Under the pieces are notes generated by a model. The model was given only the letters and a program-made list of their open reading frames with translations. It searched no databases and was not told the DNA's origin. Shown here piece by piece: positions 7,339 to 13,980 of a DNA stretch of 21,000 nt (the first letter of the stretch is position 1; every line of letters starts with the position of its first letter). The DNA lies in contig ONTY01000012.1 in assembly GCA_900320815.1 (NCBI GenBank), positions 1 to 21,000 on the forward strand, written 5' to 3'. Made by a program: the position numbers and the translations under genes. The stretch is from an uncultured Pseudomonadota bacterium (GTDB lineage Bacteria; Pseudomonadota; Gammaproteobacteria; Burkholderiales; Burkholderiaceae_C).

Positions 7339-9636
7339 ATGCAGCACACTTTTTTCCCAACACTTCGGCGCAGCGCCGCTGCTCTGGCGCTGGTGCTCAG
7401 CACGGCAGCAGCTGTGGCGCAAACGGCGGGCGTGACGCTGGACTTTCTGGACGCTGAAATTGACTCTGTGGCGCGCACGATGGCCACGCTGACCGGGCGG
7501 GGCGTTGTGGTGGATCCGCGCGTGAAGGGCACGCTCACACTCCAGAGCACGCAGCCTGTAACGCCCTCGCAGGCGATGGGGCTGTTTGCCGCGCAGCTGC
7601 GTATGCAGGGCTTTGCCTTGATTGAGCGCGACGGCATGGCGCTGGTGGTGCCCGAGGCCGATGCCAAGCTGCAAAGCCGCTCGGTGGTGGCGTCCTCTGG
7701 CCGTCGGGGCGGCGGCGGTGCGCGCGGCGGAATGCAGACGCGCATCTTCCGCCTCATGCACGAAAACGCTGCTGACCTGGTGCCCGTGCTGCGCCCGCTC
7801 ATCAGCCCCAACAACACCATCAACGTCAACGCGGGCAGCAACGCGCTGGTGATTACCGACTGGGCGGACAACCTTGACCGCCTGGGCCGCATCATCGCCT
7901 CGCTGGACGTGGCGCAGGCCACGGATGTGGAAATCGTGCCGCTGCGCTATGCCGTGGCTGCTGACCTGGCACCCATTGCCGCGCGGCTGATTGAGCAAAG
8001 TGCCGGCAGTGCGCTGATGGCGCAACCCGCAGCCGCTGGCAATGGCACCGCGCAGCGCCAGGTGCCGCAGGTGGTCGCAGCAGGCGGCGGCAGCGCCTTT
8101 CGCACCACGCTGGTGCCCGAGCCGCGCAGCAACGCCATCATCGTGCGCGCCGCCAACCGCGCGCGTCTGGCGCTGGCGCGCCAGCTCATTGAAAAACTCG
8201 ACCAGCCCCCGCGTGGCGGCAGTGCAGCGGGCAACATCCACGTCGTCTATTTAAAAAATGCTGACGCCACCAAACTCGCCGTCACGCTGCGCGCCGCGCT
8301 GGCCGCTTTGCCAGAGCGTGAAGCCAGCAGCGGCGGCGGCGGCGCCCAAGCAGCCGCCAGCATCACCGCTGCGCAAACGCGCACTACCACCACCTCCTCT
8401 TCCACCAGCAGCGGCTCCAGCAGCCTGAGTGCCGGCCCCAGTATTGACGCCGCAGGCAACAACCAGCCCTCCACAGGCGGGCAGATTCAGGCGGATCCGG
8501 CCACCAACTCGCTCATCATCAGCGCGCCCGAGCCGGTGTATCGGCAACTGCGCGAAGTCATCGACATGCTCGACCAGCGCCGCGCGCAGGTGTTTGTGGA
8601 AAGTCTGATTGCCGAGGTGCGCAGCGACCGCGCCGCTGACTTTGGCGTGCAGTGGCAAGCCTTTGGGCGCCACGGCGGCAACGTCGGCGTGATGGGCACC
8701 AACTTCTCCACCCCCAGCGCCGCCAACAGCGGCAGCAACCAGACCAACATCCTGCCGCTTATGGGGCAGTTCCTGAACTACGGCAGCGACGGCTGGACGC
8801 CCAGCGTCTACCCAAACCAAGGCTTCAACCTTGCGTTTGGCACTGGTGCACTTGGTGCGCTGGCCAGCTTCATCCAGAGCACCGGCGCGGGCAATGTGCT
8901 CTCCACGCCCACGCTGCTCACGCTCGACAACGAGGAAGCAAAAATCATCGTCGGGCAAAACGTGCCCATTCCCACCGGCAGCTACACCAACACCGGCAGC
9001 TACACCAACAGCGTCAACCCCTTTCAGACCTATGAGCGCCAGGACGTGGGGCTGATGCTGCGCGTGCGCCCGCAAATCAGCCAGGACGGCACCATCAAGA
9101 TGGTGATTTACCAGGAAGTCTCGGACGTGGTGCAAGGCACGCTCTCCAACACCTCCGGCCCCACCACCAACAAGCGCGCCATCGAGTCCAGCGTGCTTGT
9201 GAACGACGGCGCCATCGTCGTGCTCGGCGGCCTGCTGGAAGACAACTACACCCAGTCTGAGGACAAGGTGCCCGGACTGGGCGACATTCCCGTGGTCGGC
9301 AACCTGTTCAAAAGCCGCAGCCGCAGCTACATCAAAACCAACCTCATGGTGTTTTTGCGCCCCGTCATCGTGCGCGACGCCGCCGCGACCGAGGCCTACT
9401 CGCTGGATCGCTACGACCTGCTGCGCACCCGCCAGCTGGCCGCCCAGCCCCAGCCCAGCAGCGTGCTAAGCATCAACCACGCCCCTGTGCTGCCGCAACT
9501 CGCCCCCACGCAAGAGCCGCCGCCTGGTGCTGTGCGCCGCGCCGCGCCCTCGCCGCTTGCCGCCGACGGCATGCCGCACATGCCCGTGTCTGGCGAAGGC
9601 AACTACTACGGCACCCCCATCAGCTCTGGCAACTGA
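7339..9636 (+). CDS. gspD: Type II secretion system secretin GspD
   Basis: GspD forms the outer-membrane channel of the type II secretion system. The 765-aa product has a signal peptide (about 1-28, ending AAAVAQ), N0 and N1-N3 periplasmic domains (for example GVTLDFLDAEIDSVARTMA, then repeated NALVITDWADN and NAIIVRAANRAR modules). A glycine/serine/threonine-rich insertion (about 327-380) sits in the N3 region. The secretin core contains VFVESLIAEV, GNVLSTPTLLTLDNEEA, VGQNVPIPTGSY, DGAIVVLGGLLEDN and VPGLGDIPVVGNLF (644-657). A proline-rich tail of about 70 residues ends it. ATG 7339 is preferred over an upstream GTG (7261) because it starts the signal peptide; no strong ribosome binding site precedes it. 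It is followed 24 bp later by gspE. An exact 18-bp tandem duplication lies in the gate region. Confidence 0.95.
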   Translation: MQHTFFPTLRRSAAALALVLSTAAAVAQTAGVTLDFLDAEIDSVARTMATLTGRGVVVDPRVKGTLTLQSTQPVTPSQAMGLFAAQLRMQGFALIERDGMALVVPEADAKLQSRSVVASSGRRGGGGARGGMQTRIFRLMHENAADLVPVLRPLISPNNTINVNAGSNALVITDWADNLDRLGRIIASLDVAQATDVEIVPLRYAVAADLAPIAARLIEQSAGSALMAQPAAAGNGTAQRQVPQVVAAGGGSAFRTTLVPEPRSNAIIVRAANRARLALARQLIEKLDQPPRGGSAAGNIHVVYLKNADATKLAVTLRAALAALPEREASSGGGGAQAAASITAAQTRTTTTSSSTSSGSSSLSAGPSIDAAGNNQPSTGGQIQADPATNSLIISAPEPVYRQLREVIDMLDQRRAQVFVESLIAEVRSDRAADFGVQWQAFGRHGGNVGVMGTNFSTPSAANSGSNQTNILPLMGQFLNYGSDGWTPSVYPNQGFNLAFGTGALGALASFIQSTGAGNVLSTPTLLTLDNEEAKIIVGQNVPIPTGSYTNTGSYTNSVNPFQTYERQDVGLMLRVRPQISQDGTIKMVIYQEVSDVVQGTLSNTSGPTTNKRAIESSVLVNDGAIVVLGGLLEDNYTQSEDKVPGLGDIPVVGNLFKSRSRSYIKTNLMVFLRPVIVRDAAATEAYSLDRYDLLRTRQLAAQPQPSSVLSINHAPVLPQLAPTQEPPPGAVRRAAPSPLAADGMPHMPVSGEGNYYGTPISSGN
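8974..9009 (+). repeat. 18-bp tandem duplication inside gspD
   Basis: Two exact 18-bp units (8974-8991 and 8992-9009) encode TGSYTN twice, directly after VGQNVPIP. In secretins this loop follows the conserved VGQ-VP strand of the gate region. The units are identical at every base, which points to recent slippage. Confidence 0.85.
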
Positions 9637-9660
9637 CAAAGACAAGAGAGACAGCGCGCC

Positions 9661-11052
9661 ATGCACTACCCGCTGCCCTACGCCTTTGCCCGCGCCGCGC
9701 GGCTGCTGCTGGAAGACGACGGCCAGCGCCTTGTGCTCTGGCACGACGGACGTCCGGCGGCAGCGCACCTCACCGAGGTCATGCTGCAGCACATGGGCGC
9801 CGCGCAGCTTGCCCAGCGCATCAGCGCCGCCTACGCGCAAGGCGGCGGCAGCGCCGCAGCGGTGGTCAGCGAGGTGGAGTCCGACGCCGACCTCTCGCGC
9901 ATCATGCAGGAGCTGCCTGCCGTTGAAGACCTGCTCGAATCCGCCGACGACGCCCCCATCGTGCGCATGCTCAACGCGCTGCTCACGCAGGCGGCGCGCG
10001 ACGGCGCCAGCGACATCCACATTGAAGCCTACGAGCGCCATTCCAGCGTGCGCTTTCGCGTCGATGGCGCGCTGCGCGAAGTCGTGCGCCCCAACCGCGC
10101 GCTGCACGCCGCGCTGATTAGCCGGCTGAAAATCATGGCGCAGCTCGACATTGCCGAAAAACGCCTGCCGCAAGACGGCCGCATCAGCCTGCGCCTTGGC
10201 GAGCGCGCCATTGACGTGCGCGTCTCCACCCTGCCCAACGCCCACGGCGAGCGCGCCGTGCTGCGCCTGCTCTACAAAAGCGAAAACCGCCTAAGCCTGG
10301 AAGCCGTGGGCATGCAGGGCAGCGTGCTGGCGCGCTTTGAGCGCCTCATCAGTCAGCCGCACGGCATCATCCTTGTCACCGGGCCCACTGGCAGCGGCAA
10401 AACCACCACCCTCTACGCCAGCCTTGCGCGGCTGGACGCGGCGCGAAGCAACATCCTCACCGTCGAAGACCCCATTGAGTACGAACTGCCTGGCGTGGGC
10501 CAGACGCAGGTCAACGCCAAGATTGGCCTCACCTTCGCCCGCGCGCTGCGCGCCATCCTGCGCCAGGACCCCGACGTGGTGATGATTGGCGAAATCCGCG
10601 ACATCGAAACCGCGCAAATCGCCATCCAGGCCAGCCTCACCGGCCACCTCGTGCTGGCCACGCTCCACACCAACGACGCCGCCAGCGCCATCACCCGGCT
10701 GGCGGACATGGGCGTGGAACCCTTCCTGCTTTCCTCCTCGCTGCTTGGCGTGCTCGCGCAGCGGCTGGTGCGCAAACTCTGCCCGCACTGCGATGGCACA
10801 GGCAAGGCAGACAGCGGCGAAGGCTGCCAGGCGTGCGGCAACACCGGCTACCAGGGGCGCTGCGGCGTCTTTGAACTCCTGGTCGTGGGCGACGACATCC
10901 GTGCCCAAATCCACGCCCGTGCCCCCGAAGCCGACATCCGCGCCGCTGCCCTTGCTGGCGGCATGACCCTCATGCGCGACGACGGCCAGCGCCTGATTGA
11001 CGCCGGCATCACCAGCCGCGAAGAAGTGCTGCGCGTCACCAGCGATTCGTAG
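9661..11052 (+). CDS. gspE: Type II secretion system ATPase GspE
   Basis: GspE is the cytoplasmic hexameric ATPase that drives pseudopilus assembly in type II secretion. The 463-aa product has an N-terminal domain with the ASDIHIEAYE motif, Walker A GPTGSGKTTT (from residue 241), the Asp box, Walker B DVVMIGEIRD (about 305-314), a His box TGHLVLATLHTNDA, and the zinc-binding tetracysteine CPHC (Cys374, Cys377) and CQAC (Cys389, Cys392) of the GspE/PilB type. Purine-rich AAGAGAGAC precedes ATG 9661. It is close behind gspD, so the two are likely one operon. No gspF follows, although gspE is usually followed by gspF; the rest of the system must lie elsewhere. The N-terminal domain is short compared with E. 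coli-type GspE, as is usual in Burkholderiales. Confidence 0.95.
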   Translation: MHYPLPYAFARAARLLLEDDGQRLVLWHDGRPAAAHLTEVMLQHMGAAQLAQRISAAYAQGGGSAAAVVSEVESDADLSRIMQELPAVEDLLESADDAPIVRMLNALLTQAARDGASDIHIEAYERHSSVRFRVDGALREVVRPNRALHAALISRLKIMAQLDIAEKRLPQDGRISLRLGERAIDVRVSTLPNAHGERAVLRLLYKSENRLSLEAVGMQGSVLARFERLISQPHGIILVTGPTGSGKTTTLYASLARLDAARSNILTVEDPIEYELPGVGQTQVNAKIGLTFARALRAILRQDPDVVMIGEIRDIETAQIAIQASLTGHLVLATLHTNDAASAITRLADMGVEPFLLSSSLLGVLAQRLVRKLCPHCDGTGKADSGEGCQACGNTGYQGRCGVFELLVVGDDIRAQIHARAPEADIRAAALAGGMTLMRDDGQRLIDAGITSREEVLRVTSDS

Positions 11053-11101
11053 GAGTATCAATTCATCGCCGGCACCACAAGCCGGCAACCAAAGACATAT
11101 C
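11053..11101 (+). repeat. Dispersed palindromic repeat, copy 6
   Basis: It begins at the base after the gspE stop codon. GAGTATCAATTCATC leads into GCCGGC (11068-11073) and GCCGGC (11081-11086) around the 7-nt loop ACCACAA, then AACCAAAGACATATC. Its position fits a transcript-end structure for gspDE, but there is no T tract. Confidence 0.75.
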
Positions 11102-11125
11102 AAGAGGGTTTCTGAAAATCATCAT

Positions 11126-11183
11126 ATACTCATTGATATTACATTCCATTGCCGGCGCAAACAGCCGGCAATAAGAACATACC
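11126..11183 (+). repeat. Dispersed palindromic repeat, copy 7
   Basis: This is the best-formed copy. ATTGCCGGC (11148-11156) pairs with GCCGGCAAT (11164-11172), 9 bp perfect, around the 7-nt loop GCAAACA. The left end ATACTCATTGATAT and right end AAGAACATACC match the copy after ispG. It lies two bases beyond the trmL stop codon, between the convergent gspE and trmL. Confidence 0.8.
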
Positions 11184-11185
11184 AT

Positions 11186-11659
11186 CTAAGCATCAGCGCC
11201 GGCAAAACCGCACTGTCGCCACGCCTCAAACACCACTGCCGCCACTGCGTTTGAAAGATTCAGGCTGCGCTGCCCCGCGCGCATCGGCAGCCGCACATGC
11301 TGCGCCGCCGGCACCCACTCGCGCACCGCCTGCGGCAGCCCGCGCGACTCGGCGCCAAACACCAGCCAATCCCCCGGCGCAAACGCCGCTTCAAACGCAC
11401 TGCGCGCAGCGCGTGTCGTCAGCGCAAACACCCGTTGCGGCGCCGGCTGGCACGCCGCCAAAAATGCGCCCCAACTGGCGTGCCGCTGCACTTCGACATA
11501 TTCGTGATAATCCAGCCCCGCGCGCCGCAGCCGCGCATCATCCAGCGCAAAACCAAGCGGCTCCACCAGATGCAGCGCGCAGCCCGTATTTGCCGCCAGC
11601 CGAATCACATTGCCCGTATTGGGCGGGATTTCCGGCTCCACAAGAACGATGTTGAACAT
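11186..11659 (-). CDS. trmL: tRNA (cytidine(34)-2'-O)-methyltransferase TrmL
   Basis: TrmL (YibK) is a SPOUT-fold enzyme that methylates the 2'-O of the wobble base of tRNA-Leu isoacceptors, using S-adenosylmethionine. The product is 157 aa, the same length as E. coli TrmL. It starts with the family signature MFNIVLVEPEIPPNTGNVIR, and carries GAESRGLP (102-109) and RSLNLSNAVA (131-140), which form the trefoil-knot cofactor site. I chose the ATG ending at 11659 rather than an upstream start because the family begins exactly there. It converges with gspE across two repeat copies. It is divergent from the DUF1016 gene, 83 bp away. Confidence 0.95.
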   Translation of the reverse strand: MFNIVLVEPEIPPNTGNVIRLAANTGCALHLVEPLGFALDDARLRRAGLDYHEYVEVQRHASWGAFLAACQPAPQRVFALTTRAARSAFEAAFAPGDWLVFGAESRGLPQAVREWVPAAQHVRLPMRAGQRSLNLSNAVAAVVFEAWRQCGFAGADA

Positions 11660-11742
11660 GGCGCGGTATTGTCTGCGCACGCGCCAGCCACCGTATTCCC
11701 GAGTGCCCATGGCCTGAAAACTTTGCTCTATCCTCGCAGCCC

Positions 11743-12183
11743 ATGCCCACCAACATCAACGGTTCCGCTGGTCACAACACCAAACGCCATGCCAGCGAAC
11801 TGGCGCAGCCCTCCGCTGCCGCCGGCATTGCGCCACTGCTGGACACGCTGCGCCAACTCATCCACGATGCGCGCAACCGGGCGCTGCAAGCCGTGGATGT
11901 GCTTCATGTGCAAACCTGCTGGCAGGTGGGGCGCCACATCGTGGAGTTTGAGCAGGGCGGCGCGGCGCGCGCCGCCTATGGCAAGCGCCTGCTGCCGCTG
12001 CTGGCCGAGCAGTTGACGCAGGAGTTCGGCGCGGGGTTTGATGCCTCAAACCTGCGCTACATGCGCCAGTTCTATCAGGCGCTCCCAATTCGTGACGCGC
12101 TGCGTCACGAATTGAGCTGGACGCACTACCGGCTGCTTTCCGGGGTTAAACATGGCGCACTATTATCGCGCTGCAACTACTAG
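11743..12183 (+). pseudogene. Truncated DUF1016 N-terminal domain (YhcG-type PDDEXK nuclease family)
   Basis: The 146-aa product matches the N-terminal domain of YhcG/DUF1016 proteins: a helical region with DARNRALQAVDVLHVQTCWQ, VGRHIVEFEQGG, YGKRLLPLLAEQLTQEFG, DASNLRYMRQFYQALP and LRHELSWTHYRLL. In intact members this is followed by the C-terminal PDDEXK nuclease domain. Here family similarity ends at about residue 130 (near 12135), and a short unrelated tail GVKHGALLSRCNY leads to TAG, so the nuclease half is gone. The break coincides with a drop in GC into the next gene. The residual gene may still be expressed, but it cannot act as a nuclease. No strong ribosome binding site is seen before ATG 11743. 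Confidence 0.75.
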
Positions 12184-12201
12184 GCAACACTGGAGAAACT
12201 C

Positions 12202-13086
12202 ATGCCATCACACGGAAACCATTGGGAAACGCTGCTTAACACTGAAGAAAGTGATTTCTTGGCAAACATCGTTATACCCGTTGCCAAAAATGGGCGCGTG
12301 GTATGTGCAGCAGATTGTGAAGATGTGCGTGGCGGTACAGAGCGCGCAGAACACGTTATATGCCAGCGTTCAGAAGGAGAGCACTTGGTCACCCAAACGC
12401 TGACAGTGACAGACTCATTGAACAAAACGCTGATGTTGTTTAGCGCTTATCCAGTCGTACTCGACGGAATTCCCCACAATGTTACCTTTGAAAAATTTGA
12501 GCCTTGGAAGCACGGTATTGAAGGCTGGATTCATGGTGGTGTCATGTCTGGTGAGGCATCCATCAGCTTTTTTGACACCATGTATTTTGCAAGTCCGCGA
12601 TGGGTGCGCGTGGGGGAAACAGTCACGTACCACTTGGCTGGCTTAGCCTACTGGCTGCGCCCCATACAGACGCGCACTCTTGAAATCAGTGAAGGTCCAA
12701 TGTGGGAAATAGAAAAACAGAACAGGCTGGAAGCGGGCGAAACGCTGCAAGAGGCAGAACGTCCCGTCACTATCCACATGACAGGAGCGGCTATGCTTCT
12801 GCCTGTCCACAAGCATGATGATGCACCCGATGATTACCAGTTTCAGGGAGTCATTGATGCACTGGAGGTTTTTGAGCATGGCGGGCAGAAAATCTGGCGC
12901 CTGGAACTTGTATTGATGCGCTCTATAGACAACGACGATGAGGTATTTCGCCTGCCTGTCTACGCATCGGAATACGCTCTGCAAGGCTACGTGCCGCGTT
13001 TGGGAGAGGATGTAGAAGGTATTATGTGGCTTCAAGGGCGCCAGTTGGAAGCCGATGAGTGTAAACCGGAAAATTTACCATCTTGA
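12202..13086 (+). CDS. Unknown protein with two internally similar beta-rich segments
   Basis: The 294-aa product is soluble, acidic and rich in aromatic residues, with no signal peptide or membrane segment. I do not recognise a family. Two segments look alike: 106-152 (IEGWIHGG, then WVRVGETVTYHLAGLAYWL) and 214-280 (FQGVIDAL, then YVPRLGEDVEGIMWLQGR). This suggests a duplicated beta-barrel-like domain, an inference by eye. GGAG (12192-12195) six bases before ATG 12202 is a good ribosome binding site. Base composition is clearly lower in GC than its neighbours (26 of 60 in 12481-12540), a sign of transfer. Its 3' end overlaps the nucleotidyltransferase gene by 32 bp, so the two are probably co-translated. 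Confidence 0.8.
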   Translation: MPSHGNHWETLLNTEESDFLANIVIPVAKNGRVVCAADCEDVRGGTERAEHVICQRSEGEHLVTQTLTVTDSLNKTLMLFSAYPVVLDGIPHNVTFEKFEPWKHGIEGWIHGGVMSGEASISFFDTMYFASPRWVRVGETVTYHLAGLAYWLRPIQTRTLEISEGPMWEIEKQNRLEAGETLQEAERPVTIHMTGAAMLLPVHKHDDAPDDYQFQGVIDALEVFEHGGQKIWRLELVLMRSIDNDDEVFRLPVYASEYALQGYVPRLGEDVEGIMWLQGRQLEADECKPENLPS

Positions 13087-13906
13087 TATGTCTGAAACCA
13101 ACCCCATCGCCCCTGAAATGCGCGCTGAAATACTCGCGCGGCTGGACGCCATTGAAAAAGAGCACGATGTAAGCGTGCTCTACGCCTGCGAATCCGGCAG
13201 CCGTGGCTGGGGTTTTGCCTCGCCAGACAGCGACTATGATGTGCGTTTTCTCTATGTGCACCGCCTGCCTTGGTATTTCCGTCTGGGCGCGCAGCGTGAT
13301 GTGATTGAGCAGCCCATTTCCGGCGCGCTGGACGTGGGCGGCTGGGAACTGCGCAAGGCCCTTGGTCTGCTGCGCAAGGGCAACGCCACCCTCATTGAAT
13401 GGCTTGATTCGCCCATTGTTTATCGCGCCGATGCGCAGTTTCTCGCCGCCCTGCGCGACGCCGCGCGGCAAGTGCACCAGCCAGCGCACACGTTTCACCA
13501 CTACATCAGCATGGCGCACAAGAATTACCGCGAATATCTGCGCGGCGAAACTGTGCGGCTGAAAAAATATCTTTATGTGCTGCGCCCCACGCTGGCGGCA
13601 TTGTGGATAGAGCAGGGCAGGGGCGTGGCGCCCATGCCGTTTCAGCAACTGGTGGATGCCATCATCACCGATGCCGCACTGCGCGACGCCATCGCGCAGC
13701 TTCTTGCCATCAAACGCTGCGCTGTAGAGGCCGAATATGGCGCGTCGCTGCCCATCATTAATGCTTTTCTTGAGCGTGAATTGACGCGCCTGGAAAACAC
13801 GCCTGCCTTTGCGCCACAGGACGTTGATTTCAGCATTCTCGAGCGCCTGCTGCTGGACACCGTGCTGCGCTGCAATGGGGCGCGCGTTTCAGAGCAGGTG
13901 CAATGA
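13055..13906 (+). CDS. Nucleotidyltransferase of the PF10127 (RlaP-like) family
   Basis: The 283-aa product belongs to a DNA polymerase beta-type nucleotidyltransferase family. The active-site block ACESGSRGWGF (44-54) followed by DSDYDVRFLYV (58-68) supplies the GS motif and the two metal-binding aspartates, Asp60 and Asp62. Downstream, helical segments with NATLIEWLDSPIVY and KNYREYLRGE match the family. Members occur alone or next to RNA-repair or defence genes; the nucleotide acceptor is unknown here. Two starts are possible: ATG 13055, overlapping the upstream gene by 32 bp with a GGA five bases before it, or ATG 13088, just after that gene's stop but with no nearby ribosome binding site. 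I chose 13055. The last codons run into a palindromic element. Confidence 0.9.
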   Translation: MSVNRKIYHLDMSETNPIAPEMRAEILARLDAIEKEHDVSVLYACESGSRGWGFASPDSDYDVRFLYVHRLPWYFRLGAQRDVIEQPISGALDVGGWELRKALGLLRKGNATLIEWLDSPIVYRADAQFLAALRDAARQVHQPAHTFHHYISMAHKNYREYLRGETVRLKKYLYVLRPTLAALWIEQGRGVAPMPFQQLVDAIITDAALRDAIAQLLAIKRCAVEAEYGASLPIINAFLERELTRLENTPAFAPQDVDFSILERLLLDTVLRCNGARVSEQVQ

Positions 13907-13921
13907 ATCGCGCCCCTACAG
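13876..13921. repeat. Inverted repeat ending in CGCCCCTACAG after the nucleotidyltransferase gene
   Basis: GGGGCGCG (13877-13884) pairs with CGCGCCCC (13909-13916). The right end CGCCCCTACAG (13911-13921) is identical to both 11-bp ends of the element at 17941-18017. The last ten or so codons of the nucleotidyltransferase gene lie inside it, so its C-terminus may derive from the repeat. Confidence 0.55.
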
Positions 13922-13980
13922 ATACCCATGCAATCAATGCTGTATTACCCGCAAGGTATGCGGGCATTGTTGCTTATACC
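13921..13980 (+). repeat. Dispersed palindromic repeat, copy 8
   Basis: CCCGC (13948-13952) pairs with GCGGG (13960-13964) around the 7-nt loop AAGGTAT. The flanks GATACCC on the left and GCTTATACC on the right match the family. It lies between the convergent nucleotidyltransferase and GTPase genes, and its right end supplies the TAA stop (13974-13976) of the GTPase gene. Confidence 0.75.

Noticed and set aside
11053..11183. Two palindromic repeats in a row, looking at first like a short CRISPR-type array
   Set aside because: The copies are imperfect, the spacing is not regular, related copies occur singly elsewhere, and there are no cas genes.
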